From a bacterium BMS3Abin14 (lineage in GTDB: Bacteria; BMS3Abin14): 64,000 nucleotides of DNA. The stretch is from NCBI GenBank assembly GCA_002897695.1, contig BDTG01000043.1, forward strand, positions 1 to 64,000, written 5' to 3'. Shown here in pieces: positions 24,651-33,235 of this stretch (positions are counted from its first letter, which is position 1; every line of letters starts with the position of its first letter). Made by a program: the position numbers and the translations under genes. Below the pieces are notes generated by a model. It did not search any database. It had not been told where the DNA came from and saw nothing but the letters and a program-made list of their open reading frames with translations.

Positions 24651-24735
24651 CAAATTTATCCAGGCACTTGTTTCCAAGATGATCCAATAATGGAAATAAT
24701 GGAGACAGTTTGGGTCGAGACCGGGCGAGAATCTT

Positions 24736-24927
24736 CTAAACGGCTTTCTCGAAATTGCCGGTGCGTATGCAGCGGGTACAGACCATGGCCTTCCTGACCT
24801 CGCCGTTTTCCCTGATCCTGACCGGCTGGAGGTTTGGAAGGTATCGTCTCTTTGTCTTGTTGTGAGCGTGGCTTACATTGTTGCCGACCATGGGCCCCTT
24901 GCCGCAGATGTCGCATGTTCGTGCCAT
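24736..24927 (-). CDS. rpmB: 50S ribosomal protein L28
   Basis: A 63-residue large-subunit protein. It begins [20 protein letters not shown], continues [16 protein letters not shown] and ends [14 protein letters not shown], so both CxxC pairs that bind zinc in many L28 proteins are present. GGAGG lies 5-6 bases upstream of the ATG. It is transcribed divergently from the DUF1858 gene, and no rpmG is attached. Confidence 0.96.
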   Translation of the reverse strand: MARTCDICGKGPMVGNNVSHAHNKTKRRYLPNLQPVRIRENGEVRKAMVCTRCIRTGNFEKAV

Positions 24928-25039
24928 GATGCCCTCCGGGGTAAATTATTTAAACGAATAAACTTGCGGTAAAAGCTCTGGATTGCTAACATAATCCCCA
25001 GCAAAATGCAAGATGCCTATTTGACGAAAGGGTGGGAAA

Positions 25040-25249
25040 ATGGCGAAAATTACGAAGGATATGACATTTAATGAGGTCCTTCGGGCCTACCCCGATACGA
25101 TCAAGGTTCTCAGGAAGTACGATATGCAGTGTTTCGGCTGCCTTGGCGCCGAGGCCGAGTCCATCGAATATGGGGCCATTGCCCACGGGGTGGACATCGG
25201 TTTGCTCCTCGGTGAACTCAATGCCGTCATCTCCGGGACCAACGGCTAG
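25040..25249 (+). CDS. DUF1858 domain protein (hybrid-cluster-associated redox disulfide type)
   Basis: A 69-residue protein consisting only of the DUF1858 domain: TKDMTFNEVLRAYPDTIKVL, the redox motif CFGC (Cys44 and Cys47) in MQCFGCLGAEAES, and HGVDIGLLLGELN. Stand-alone versions are often found near hybrid cluster protein or ScdA-type NO-repair genes; here the next gene is recG, 17 bases downstream, with no visible functional link. A thiol-disulfide or metal-binding role is inferred from the CxxC. Confidence 0.85.
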   Translation: MAKITKDMTFNEVLRAYPDTIKVLRKYDMQCFGCLGAEAESIEYGAIAHGVDIGLLLGELNAVISGTNG

Positions 25250-25266
25250 CTCCTTTTGATCCGGAG

Positions 25267-27354
25267 GTGACGCACGGGGCCGAGCAGAAAACGCCTCTCA
25301 CCGCACTCCGTGGGGTCGGCGGGAAGGTTGCTGAGCGTTTCAGCTCTCTTGGGGTGGAATCCATTGAAGATCTGATCTTCCTTTTTCCCAGAGCATACCA
25401 GGACAGAAGAAATCCGAAATCCATAGCCTCCCTGAGGTCCGGCGAGACTACGACGGTGCGGGCGCAGGTTCTTTCCGTCAGTGAGCGGCGTTACCGGAGA
25501 ACGGCAGCCCTTGAGATGATGGTCTCCGACGGCAGCGGCCTCCTGGTCCTCAAATGGTTCCGATATGGGAGGTGGCTGCGGAAGAATCTGGAGAAAAAAT
25601 TCCCCCCCGGCTGTGAGCTCACTGCCACCGGACGGATCGATGTCTTTGCCGGCGCCGTTGAAATGCACCATCCCGAGCTGGTATCAACGGCCGATGGCAT
25701 CGGCCCGGGCATTATGCCCATATACCCGCTCACCGAGGGAGTTTCCCAACATGTGATGCGCCGGGCAGTCCGGGCAGCGCTTGAATTGTCAGGGGCCGGG
25801 TTAGAAGATCCGATACCCGCCGGCATACTGGAAAGGTACTCTTTGCCCGGTCTTTCTGAATCGGTGAGGTCCCTCCACCTTCCGTCCGAGGGAGCGGACG
25901 TGGCGGCTCTGAACCGGGGCGACAGCCCGTATCATTCCAGGATAAAGTTCGATGAACTGCTCTTCTTCCAACTGGGAATACTTCGCCGAAGAGAGGAGCT
26001 GAAGGAGAGGGAGGGAATACCTCTTCTGGACGACAGGGGCATGGCTGAACGGTTCCTGCGCCGACTCCCCTTCAGGCTGACCGCTGCCCAGAAAAGGTCA
26101 CTGGAGGAGATTAACGCGGACATGTCCCGTTCCGTTCCTATGCACCGGCTTCTCCAGGGTGACGTGGGGTCGGGCAAGACGGTAGTTGCCTTTCTCGCTA
26201 TGCTCAGGTGTGTTTCCGCCGGGCATCAGGCTGTGATGATGGTTCCGACAGAGGTTCTTGCGGATCAGCATTTCAGAAATATTTCAGCGTGGGCGCGGGA
26301 TCTGGATATACCGGTTGCGCTTTTCACCGGGAGCCTCTCCGCAAGGAAACGAGCCGGTCTGGGAGACAGGGTTTCCAGCGGGGAGATTCCCCTGATCATC
26401 GGGACACACGCCCTGGTGCAGAAAGGGGTTTCTTTCCATTCTGTCGGGCTGGCTGTGGTGGATGAGCAGCACAGGTTCGGCGTCATGCAGAGATTGGCCC
26501 TGAAGAAGAAAGGACGTGCGCCTCATTTTATGGTCATGACGGCCACACCCATTCCCAGGAGCCTCGCTCTCGTTGTTTACGGTGATCTGGACATCTCGAC
26601 AATTGACGAAATTCCTCCCGGCAGGAGGCCGGTTCAGACGCGTATCTTCACCGAGTCCGACCGGGCCAGGCTGCATCTTGCCATTGCCCGGGAGGTTCGT
26701 GAAAATCGACAGGTGTTTATCGTCTATCCGCTGGTTGAAGAGTCCGGGAAACTGGATCTTCACGCGGCTACAGAGATGGCCCGGGAATACGGTGATCGAA
26801 TTTTCCCGAATCTGAGGGTTGGGCTTTTGACGGGGCGCATGTCCTACGGTGAAAAGGAGGGCATCATGGGGGCCTTTCTTCGCGGTGAATACCATATTCT
26901 CGTTTCCACAACGGTCATAGAGGTCGGAGTCGACGTGCCAAACGCCTCCCTTATGGTCGTTGAGCACGCTGAACGATTCGGGCTGTTCCAACTTCATCAA
27001 TTGAGGGGAAGGGTGGGCAGGGGAGAACACCCTTCCCAATGCGTTCTCATGGTAGGCGAAAATGTATCAGTGGAGGGAAGGGAAAGGATCCAGGCGATGG
27101 CGCGGTTATCCTCCGGTTTCGAGATTGCCGGGGAGGACCTGCGCATACGCGGTCCCGGGGATTTTTTTGGCATCAGACAGTCGGGGATGCCGGATTTCAG
27201 ATATGCACATCCCATCAGGGATGGAGCGCTCATGGCACAGGCCCGGGAGGCCTCAACGGAACTCCTTTCAGGGGGGGTGGGACTCTCCGATGGGCTTGCT
27301 GAACGGGTGCGGTGTTTCTGGGGCGGCAAGCTGGGCCTGGCATCTTCAGGTTGA
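25267..27354 (+). CDS. recG: ATP-dependent DNA helicase RecG
   Basis: A 695-residue helicase that remodels stalled replication forks and branched DNA. The N-terminal wedge (LTALRGVGGKVAERFSSLGV, then an OB-fold region) is followed by superfamily 2 helicase motifs: LLQGDVGSGKTVVA (I), DEQHRFG (II), TATPIPRSLAL (III), and in the second lobe VSTTVIEVGVDVPNA and HQLRGRVGRGEH (V, VI). The C-terminal TRG-like wedge loop region FEIAGEDLRIRGPGDFFG is present. The start is a GTG at 25267; GGAG abuts it directly, so the true ribosome site is unclear, but no better in-frame start exists nearby. Confidence 0.96.
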   Translation: MTHGAEQKTPLTALRGVGGKVAERFSSLGVESIEDLIFLFPRAYQDRRNPKSIASLRSGETTTVRAQVLSVSERRYRRTAALEMMVSDGSGLLVLKWFRYGRWLRKNLEKKFPPGCELTATGRIDVFAGAVEMHHPELVSTADGIGPGIMPIYPLTEGVSQHVMRRAVRAALELSGAGLEDPIPAGILERYSLPGLSESVRSLHLPSEGADVAALNRGDSPYHSRIKFDELLFFQLGILRRREELKEREGIPLLDDRGMAERFLRRLPFRLTAAQKRSLEEINADMSRSVPMHRLLQGDVGSGKTVVAFLAMLRCVSAGHQAVMMVPTEVLADQHFRNISAWARDLDIPVALFTGSLSARKRAGLGDRVSSGEIPLIIGTHALVQKGVSFHSVGLAVVDEQHRFGVMQRLALKKKGRAPHFMVMTATPIPRSLALVVYGDLDISTIDEIPPGRRPVQTRIFTESDRARLHLAIAREVRENRQVFIVYPLVEESGKLDLHAATEMAREYGDRIFPNLRVGLLTGRMSYGEKEGIMGAFLRGEYHILVSTTVIEVGVDVPNASLMVVEHAERFGLFQLHQLRGRVGRGEHPSQCVLMVGENVSVEGRERIQAMARLSSGFEIAGEDLRIRGPGDFFGIRQSGMPDFRYAHPIRDGALMAQAREASTELLSGGVGLSDGLAERVRCFWGGKLGLASSG

Positions 27355-27675
27355 TGATTTATCAACAGGAAGCAGCGAGGAATTCACGGGAAAAAGCATG
27401 GGGCCGTGTGGGTGGTATTTATCCTGTGGTCTCTGGGGACGGGGAAGGGAATTGTGTTGTTGGATGCCATAACATATTGATTTATAAAGGGTAACTTATA
27501 TGCCTAAAAGTTATGCAATTTGCAGAAAACCTTGATGAATGGTGCGGTAGCCCCATCTGTACACAGGGTTTTCCACGACTTATCCACATTTTCTGTGGAT
27601 AAGAAAAGGGAACTCTTATTTTACGGTAGTTTATAAGAATTTCCCAGAGGGTGAGATGAAAGGAGAACGGATTAA
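27355..27675. other. Intergenic interval between recG and ndk
   Basis: No gene is supported. The middle (27466-27530) is AT-rich and contains ATAACATATTGA (27469-27480), GTAACTT (27491-27497) facing AAGTTAT (27508-27514), and TGCCTAAAAGTTAT (27501-27514). The two motifs ATAACATATTGA and TGCCTAAAAGTTAT also occur together at 53814-53848. The right part holds the DnaA-box cluster described separately. Confidence 0.6.
27557..27602. promoter_or_regulatory. Cluster of DnaA boxes
   Basis: Two perfect consensus DnaA boxes face each other: TTATCCACA (27580-27588) and TGTGGATAA (27594-27602), 5 bases apart. Two near matches precede them: CTGTACACA (27557-27565) and TTTTCCACG (27569-27577). An AT-rich segment lies just upstream. 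It could be an origin-like or DnaA-titration site, or DnaA control of ndk, whose start is 74 bases further on. The inverted pair can also form a 9-base stem. Confidence 0.55.
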
Positions 27676-28095
27676 ATGAAGGAAAGAACACTTTCGATCG
27701 TTAAACCGGACGGTGTGGAGAAAGGCGTCATCGGAGATGTCCTGGCCAGGTTTGAAGGAGCCGGAATGCGTGTTGCCGCTATTAAAATGGTTCATCTTTC
27801 CGCCGAGCAGGCCGGAGGATTTTATCTCGTTCACAAGGATCGCCCATTCTACGGGGAACTGGTTGAATACATGTCCTCCGGCCCTGTCGTTGTTGTTGTC
27901 CTCGTTGGTGACAACGCCATAAGCGCCGTCAGGGAAGTCATGGGCGCGACAGACCCCGGCAAAGCAGCCCCTGGAACCATCCGGGCGGATCTGGCCGACA
28001 GTATCGAACGGAACATTGTCCACGGGTCCGACTCCCCGGAGTCGGCCGCCTACGAGATCCCGTATTTCTTCCGGGAGATAGAGATTCAGGAGTAG
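27676..28095 (+). CDS. ndk: Nucleoside diphosphate kinase
   Basis: A 139-residue cytoplasmic enzyme that moves the terminal phosphate between nucleoside triphosphates and diphosphates. It starts [18 protein letters not shown] and has the active-site histidine in [13 protein letters not shown] (near residue 115), with [17 protein letters not shown] between them. The length is normal. AAAGGAG lies upstream of the ATG. It is the first gene of a tight plus-strand set, ndk-rlmN-rpoH-like. Confidence 0.97.
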   Translation: MKERTLSIVKPDGVEKGVIGDVLARFEGAGMRVAAIKMVHLSAEQAGGFYLVHKDRPFYGELVEYMSSGPVVVVVLVGDNAISAVREVMGATDPGKAAPGTIRADLADSIERNIVHGSDSPESAAYEIPYFFREIEIQE

Positions 28096-28104
28096 ATATC
28101 CGAA

Positions 28105-29142
28105 TTGGAAAACTTTTTCGACCAGACATTCGGCCGGCTTGAGGCGGCCATAGGTGAGATGGATCCCCGGCCCTACAGGGTTGATCAGGTGCTCAGGTGG
28201 GTCTACAGGATGGCGGTGGACGATTTTTCTCTGATGACAAACATGCCCGGCAGCCTCAGGGGACGCCTTTCTGAGTCCATGGACCTGAGGCCCATGCCCC
28301 TCCAAAAGAGGGTTGAAGCAGACGACGGGACCATTAAATTTCTCTACCGGCTGTCGGACGGCGAACTCATAGAGTCCGTTCTGATACCGGAAGATGGGCA
28401 TAATACCCTCTGTGTTTCCACACAGGCCGGCTGTGGGATGGGATGCAGCTTCTGTGAGACCGGAACCATGGGGTTCAGGAGGAACCTCTCCCAGGGCGAG
28501 ATTCTGGCCCAGATCGCGTATGCCGTCAGATATCTTGGAGACAGGCAACTCCTTCGGAACCTGGTCTTTATGGGGATGGGCGAACCTCTTTTAAATCTGG
28601 ACGCCCTCATCCCCGCCCTTGGTGTTATCCTCGACGGAAGGGGGTTTGATTTCAGCCCAAGGAGGGTCACGGTTTCAACCTGCGGCTGGGTGCCGGGTAT
28701 CCGCCGTCTGGGAAAGGCGGACCTTGGTGTTAATCTGGCCCTTTCTCTCAATGCGGCGGACGACAAGACGAGAACCTCAATCATGCCTGTCAACCGAAAA
28801 TATCCACTCAGGGCGGTCATGAACTCCATCCGGGAGTTTCCACGACGGTCCCGGCAGAGGACCACATTCGAGTACGTCCTGATGTCGGGTGTCAACGATA
28901 GCCCGGAGGACGCAGCGAGGGTGGTGAAACTGCTTCGCGGCATACCCTGCAAGGTCAATATCATCTCCTATAACCTGACGTCAGCCGGGTTTTTGGCCCC
29001 CGGCTATGAACGCATGGAGTGGTTTCAAAACCTGATCGGTGGTTCTGGCCAACTCGCGACGGTCAGGAGGAGCCGGGGAGGGGATATCGGCGCCGCCTGC
29101 GGACAGTTGGTGACCAGTGCCTCGGAATGCGCGCATGGCTGA
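28105..29142 (+). CDS. rlmN: Dual-specificity 23S rRNA/tRNA adenine-C2 methyltransferase RlmN
   Basis: A 345-residue radical-SAM enzyme that methylates A2503 of 23S rRNA and A37 of some tRNAs. The Fe-S motif is CGMGCSFCETG (CxxxCxxC), preceded by CVSTQAG; GMGEPLLN and the conserved catalytic cysteine in GAACGQL near the C-terminus are present. The start is a TTG at 28105, with AGGAG about 12 bases upstream inside the end of ndk; this non-ATG start and long spacing suggest low translation. It overlaps the next gene by 8 bases. Confidence 0.95.
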   Translation: MENFFDQTFGRLEAAIGEMDPRPYRVDQVLRWVYRMAVDDFSLMTNMPGSLRGRLSESMDLRPMPLQKRVEADDGTIKFLYRLSDGELIESVLIPEDGHNTLCVSTQAGCGMGCSFCETGTMGFRRNLSQGEILAQIAYAVRYLGDRQLLRNLVFMGMGEPLLNLDALIPALGVILDGRGFDFSPRRVTVSTCGWVPGIRRLGKADLGVNLALSLNAADDKTRTSIMPVNRKYPLRAVMNSIREFPRRSRQRTTFEYVLMSGVNDSPEDAARVVKLLRGIPCKVNIISYNLTSAGFLAPGYERMEWFQNLIGGSGQLATVRRSRGGDIGAACGQLVTSASECAHG

Positions 29143-30127
29143 GAAAAAACCCCGCAGGAAGAAGGCGGCAGGGCGGAAAGCCGTCAAACCGGTCAAATCC
29201 GTGGAAATCCTTCCTTCCGATGAGGGCCTTAAGAAGAAAACGTCCGTCAGGAAGGGATCCACAGTGTCGAGCCGACCGGTTCGATATGACCCCATTGCCG
29301 CGTTTTACAACGATATCAGGAACTATCCTGTCCTGTCCCGCGAGGAGGAAAAGGCGCTCGCTGTCCGTTACCTCAAGGAAAATGATATCGATGCGGCTTA
29401 CAGTCTGGTCACCTCCAATCTTAAACTGGTCATCAAGATCGCCATGGAATACCGCAGGCTCTGGAAAGAGATCATCGACCTTGTGCAGGAGGGAAACGTC
29501 GGCCTCATGCATGCGGTGAAGAAATACGATCCCTACCGGGGTGTCCGATTTTCCTCCTACGCCGCCTGGTGGATCAGGGCCTATATCATCCGCTACATAA
29601 TGAACAATACGCGGATGGTGAAGCTTGGGACCACGCAGGCCCAGAGGACCCTTTATTTCCAGATGGGAAAGGAGAGGGAAAGGCTCAGAAAGATGGGCAT
29701 AGAACCGGACACAAAGGCCCTGGCCAAATCCCTCAAGGTCAGGGAGTCCGAGGTCGAGGAGATGACCCAGCGGCTGAGCGGCGGGGACGTATCCATGGAT
29801 GCCGTCAGGGGAGATGCGGAAAGCGGGTTCACCATGCTGGACGCACTTCCGTCCCCCGAACCGGGGGCTGACGAGATCGTTGCGGATGTTCAGGCGAGAA
29901 CCATTTATCTCGAGAAACTATCGGAGTTCGTTGCCGCTCTAACCGACAGGGACAGAAAAATATTCACATCCCGATGGATGCGGGATGATCCTTACACCCT
30001 CCAGGAGATTGGCGACAAACTTGGCATTACCAGGGAGAGAGTCCGGCAGCTGGAGGCCAGAATCATGAAGAATCTTCGTGCGTATCTGGAAAAAGAGGGC
30101 CTTCAGGGCGCCGATTTTTTCAACTGA
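29135..30127 (+). CDS. rpoH: RpoH-like alternative sigma factor
   Basis: A sigma-70-family factor of about 330 residues. A basic, low-complexity N-terminus (residues 1-50) precedes region 2 ([18 protein letters not shown], then [19 protein letters not shown] and [18 protein letters not shown]), the RpoH box-like segment [17 protein letters not shown], and region 4.2 ([20 protein letters not shown]). Region 1.1 of primary sigma factors is absent, and the RpoH box points to a heat-shock type sigma. The ATG at 29135 lies inside the end of rlmN (8-base overlap); a GTG at 29117 is an alternative. The assignment to RpoH rather than another group-3 sigma is likely, not certain. Confidence 0.82.
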   Translation: MAEKKPRRKKAAGRKAVKPVKSVEILPSDEGLKKKTSVRKGSTVSSRPVRYDPIAAFYNDIRNYPVLSREEEKALAVRYLKENDIDAAYSLVTSNLKLVIKIAMEYRRLWKEIIDLVQEGNVGLMHAVKKYDPYRGVRFSSYAAWWIRAYIIRYIMNNTRMVKLGTTQAQRTLYFQMGKERERLRKMGIEPDTKALAKSLKVRESEVEEMTQRLSGGDVSMDAVRGDAESGFTMLDALPSPEPGADEIVADVQARTIYLEKLSEFVAALTDRDRKIFTSRWMRDDPYTLQEIGDKLGITRERVRQLEARIMKNLRAYLEKEGLQGADFFN

Positions 30128-30149
30128 GATGGGTTCAGGAGATTCCCCG

Positions 30150-31023
30150 GTGATCGAAACGGTGGGGCTGACCCGAAAATTCGGGAAATTCGAAGCGGTT
30201 TCGAACCTGACGCTCAAGATCCATGCTGGTGAGGTCTTCGGGTTTCTCGGTCCCAACGGGGCGGGCAAAACCACAACGATACGCATCCTCGCAGGCCTGC
30301 TTCCTCCCACCGGCGGAAAGGCCATTGTCGGCGGCTATACGCCATGCCTCCTTCCCTGGTTGCAAGCCGCAGCCGGGAACAGCTGGAATTCTTCGATCTT
30401 ACGGACTGGTCTGATCACCTCATCCAGAGCTATTCCCACGGCATGAAAAAACGGCTTTCAATGGCTGCGGCGCTCCTCCACGATCCCGAAGTCCTCATCG
30501 TGGATGAGCCGATGGTCGGTCTTGACCCCCTGGGGGCCAGGAAGGTGAAGGACCTGTTTCGCCGTCTGGCGGGGGAGGGGAAGACGATCTTTCTAACGAC
30601 CCATGAGCTGGCCACGGCTGAAGCGGTATGCGACCGCATGGCCATCCTCCACAGGGGCAGGCTTTCCGCAATGGGCAGTGTCGTGGAACTGGCAGGAAGG
30701 CAAGGTCGCCGGGCTCCCCCCTGGAAGATATTTTTCTGAAGCTCGCGCTGGAGGGTGAGGGGCCCGGAGTGCCGGCATTTCCATTCCTTCCCACCAGCTG
30801 GGCGACGGTCGCCGTGACCGACCTGGCCGCCGGAAACGGAGGCTCTGCGTACCTGTTCAACCTGGCCGCTCCGGTCTACCGGCTCTTTGCCGCCCCAATG
30901 GGCCTGTCGGCGCTGACGAGGGGTGATGCCCTGTTCGGCATCCTCGGCGCGGGCCTGATATCAATAGCCATGGCCGTGGTTCCGGTGAAGGTGGCTTTGA
31001 AGCGGGTTGGAAGGTGGTTCTGA
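30150..31023 (+). pseudogene. Decayed ABC exporter (ATPase with internal loss, plus permease tail)
   Basis: The frame from GTG 30150 (AGGAG 8 bases upstream) encodes an ATPase start with Walker A ([16 protein letters not shown]) and [11 protein letters not shown], then changes at about 30335-30365. The Q-loop region, some 50-60 residues, is missing, and another frame resumes with [20 protein letters not shown] (signature) and LIVDEPMVGLDP (Walker B). A second frame change near 30690-30715 leads to LEDIFLKLALEGEG, the usual end of such ATPases, fused to about 85 residues that look like a permease C-terminus (ALFGILGAGLISIAMAVVPV). Three frames and at least two losses mark a pseudogene of an ABC exporter ATPase/permease pair, unless the assembly is wrong here. 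Confidence 0.8.
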
Positions 31024-31155
31024 CTGCACTCCTGCCCTTAACGTGTTGACCTTTTATGCATACTTCCTATACAACTACCTGATCGCGGTGGCCGTGCAAA
31101 AAGTCACCAAATAAGTGTATTTATTCACGCATCTCATCCTTTCGACTTGTTCCCT

Positions 31156-31458
31156 TTACCGTTCTTCCTCCTCCAGGGCACGGCATTCGCGGATGACGGC
31201 CTCGAAGATCCTTTGGAGGGAGTCGGCGGAAAGCGGTCCGGACGCGGCCCCGGCGATGGTCTTCAGTATGTTCTTTTCCCTTCCCGGATCACGGATGGGC
31301 AGCCCCAGGGACGTTTTTATCTCCCCCGTTTTCATTGCGAGTCCTGCCCTCTCCTGGAGAAGGGCGATAATCCGGGCGTCTTTTTCGTCTATGGAGGACC
31401 TTATGCCGGATAACCGGTCCGATAAATCCCCCGTTTTTGGCTGCTTATTATCCGTCAT
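31156..31458 (-). CDS. Chorismate mutase, AroQ class
   Basis: A 100-residue, all-helical monofunctional chorismate mutase that would convert chorismate to prephenate for phenylalanine and tyrosine synthesis. The first helix has LSGIRSSIDEKDARIIALLQERAGLA, read here as the family pattern R..ID..D..I..LL..R, with the active-site arginines and KTGEIKTSLGLPIRDPGRE following. Its ATG overlaps the nadB stop by four bases, an odd pairing since the two pathways share no step. It may simply be carried with nadB on one transcript. Confidence 0.88.
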   Translation of the reverse strand: MTDNKQPKTGDLSDRLSGIRSSIDEKDARIIALLQERAGLAMKTGEIKTSLGLPIRDPGREKNILKTIAGAASGPLSADSLQRIFEAVIRECRALEEEER

Positions 31459-33077
31459 CCACCTGCCTCCTCATCCCTCCTGTTGACGATCGTGTCAAAT
31501 TTCAGGCTGTCGTTGCTTTCGGGATAATCCAGCGTGTAATGGAGCCCCCGGCTCTCCTTCCTCGACATCGCGCACCGCACGATCAGTGAGCTAACGGTGA
31601 CCAGGTTCCGCAGCTCTATAAGCTCTCGGGTGATGCGGAAATTCCAGTAATATTCATCGACCTCCCTCTGTAGAAGATCGATCCGGTGTTTGGCTCTTTC
31701 AAGCCTCCGGTTGGAACGGACGATCCCCACATAGTTCCACATGGTCCTGCGCACCTCGTCCCAGTTGTGTGTAATGACAACCTGCTCGTCGGAATCCACA
31801 GCGCCGCCCGGATCCCAATCGGGGATGTGGGGCATGGGGGTAGAGGAGACTTCGTCCCAGTTTCTCTCCAGTGCCCCGGCGATATGATCCGCCATGACGA
31901 CAGCCTCCAGGAGCGAGTTGCTGGCGAGACGGTTGGCCCCGTGAAGGCCTGTGCAGGCCACCTCCCCGCAGGCGAAAAGGCCCGGAACTGTCGTTTTTCC
32001 ATCCATGTCGGTCAGAACCCCGCCGCAGGTGTAGTGCGCCGCCGGCACAACCGGAATGGACTCCTTCGTCATGTCGTACCCGAACTGAAGGCATCTTTTG
32101 TAGATATTCGGGAAACGTTCCATGGTCTGTTTCGCCGGTTTATGGGTGATATCCAGCAGGACGTGATCGTCCCCGCGCTTCTTGAGCTCGGAGTCGATGG
32201 CTCTGGCGACAATGTCACGGGGCGCAAGGTCCTTCATGGGATGGTACCTCTCCATGAACGCCTCTCCATCCATGGTGCGGAGGACGGCTCCCTCACCTCT
32301 GACGGCCTCGCTGATAAGGAAAGATTTCGCCTCGGGATGGTAGAGGCATGTAGGGTGAAACTGGATGAACTCCATGTTCGCCACATCGGCTCCCGCGCGG
32401 TAGGCCATGGCCACGCCGGCGCCGGTGGCCACATCAGGATTGCTCGTGTAGAGGTAAACCTTTCCGGCTCCGCCTGTGGCAAGGACTACAGCGTGTGCGG
32501 ACCAGGGTATGATCTCGTCGGTTTTCTCGTTATGAACGTAACAGCCTATGCACCTGTTGCCGGGAATATCCTTCGCGTTCACACTTCCAGAGTCCGTGGC
32601 CGTGACCAGGTTCAACGCAGAATAGTTCTCCAGAAGTCTTATCCTGTCCGAGGCGCGGACGGCCTGGAGAAGCGCCCTTTCGATCTCCCTTCCCGTCATG
32701 TCCTCGGCGTGGACGATACGCCGGTGGGAGTGGCCGCCTTCCCTTCCCAGATCAAGTTCTCCCCCCGCTGAAACGTTGAATCGGGCGCCGAAATTCATGA
32801 GTTCCCTGATGGCCTGCGGCCCCTCACGAATAATGGACTCCACGGCCTCGCTGCGGCAGAGGCCCGCACCGGCGACATGGGTATCTCTTATATGGTATTC
32901 AAAACGGTCCGCAGCATCCAGAACTGTGGCTATCCCTCCCTGTGCCTGGGATGTAGATGTGTCGTCCGCATCCTTCTTGGTAATAACAGTTACCCTGGCG
33001 AACCTGGACAGGTTCAAGGCTGTGGTGAGCCCAGCCACCCCGCTGCCGACTATCAGAACGTTGCTTTCCCTGGTCAT
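31455..33077 (-). CDS. nadB: L-aspartate oxidase
   Basis: A 540-residue FAD enzyme that oxidises L-aspartate to iminoaspartate, the first step of de novo NAD synthesis. The FAD-binding start is LIVGSGVAGLTTALNLSR, then TSTSQAQGGIATVL, GREGGHSHRRIVHAEDMTG, VLATGGAGKVY, FHPTCLYHP (where fumarate reductases differ), EAVRGEGAVL and GEVACTGLHGANRLASNSLLE. The C-terminal helical domain is complete. Like many bacterial NadB proteins it may use fumarate as acceptor without oxygen. No nadA or nadC lies in the window. It is first in a two-gene unit with the chorismate mutase. Confidence 0.95.
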   Translation of the reverse strand: MTRESNVLIVGSGVAGLTTALNLSRFARVTVITKKDADDTSTSQAQGGIATVLDAADRFEYHIRDTHVAGAGLCRSEAVESIIREGPQAIRELMNFGARFNVSAGGELDLGREGGHSHRRIVHAEDMTGREIERALLQAVRASDRIRLLENYSALNLVTATDSGSVNAKDIPGNRCIGCYVHNEKTDEIIPWSAHAVVLATGGAGKVYLYTSNPDVATGAGVAMAYRAGADVANMEFIQFHPTCLYHPEAKSFLISEAVRGEGAVLRTMDGEAFMERYHPMKDLAPRDIVARAIDSELKKRGDDHVLLDITHKPAKQTMERFPNIYKRCLQFGYDMTKESIPVVPAAHYTCGGVLTDMDGKTTVPGLFACGEVACTGLHGANRLASNSLLEAVVMADHIAGALERNWDEVSSTPMPHIPDWDPGGAVDSDEQVVITHNWDEVRRTMWNYVGIVRSNRRLERAKHRIDLLQREVDEYYWNFRITRELIELRNLVTVSSLIVRCAMSRKESRGLHYTLDYPESNDSLKFDTIVNRRDEEAGG

Positions 33078-33235
33078 CTCTTCCTCCCGCCCGGTCAGAA
33101 TTTCCTCAAATTAACACATTTATTCAGGGTGGAAAAGGTATATGCTCCGGTGGTTTGCGCATGATTGGGACTTGCGTCCGATTGACCCATTTGGTAGTAG
33201 TTAAAAGATTGTCGTCGTCCACAGGGAGGTTTGTC

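Noticed and set aside
27502-27537. An 11-codon frame beginning MPKSYA between recG and ndk
   Set aside because: Too short, no ribosome site, and part of the shared TGCCTAAAAGTTAT motif.
27355-27675. Firm call of chromosomal origin at the DnaA boxes
   Set aside because: Only a box cluster is seen; without genome-wide skew and neighbouring dnaA-type genes an origin cannot be claimed.
31686-32771. Long open frame of 361 codons on the strand opposite nadB
   Set aside because: It lies wholly antisense to a clear L-aspartate oxidase, has no family motif, and its composition follows from the codon pattern of nadB.
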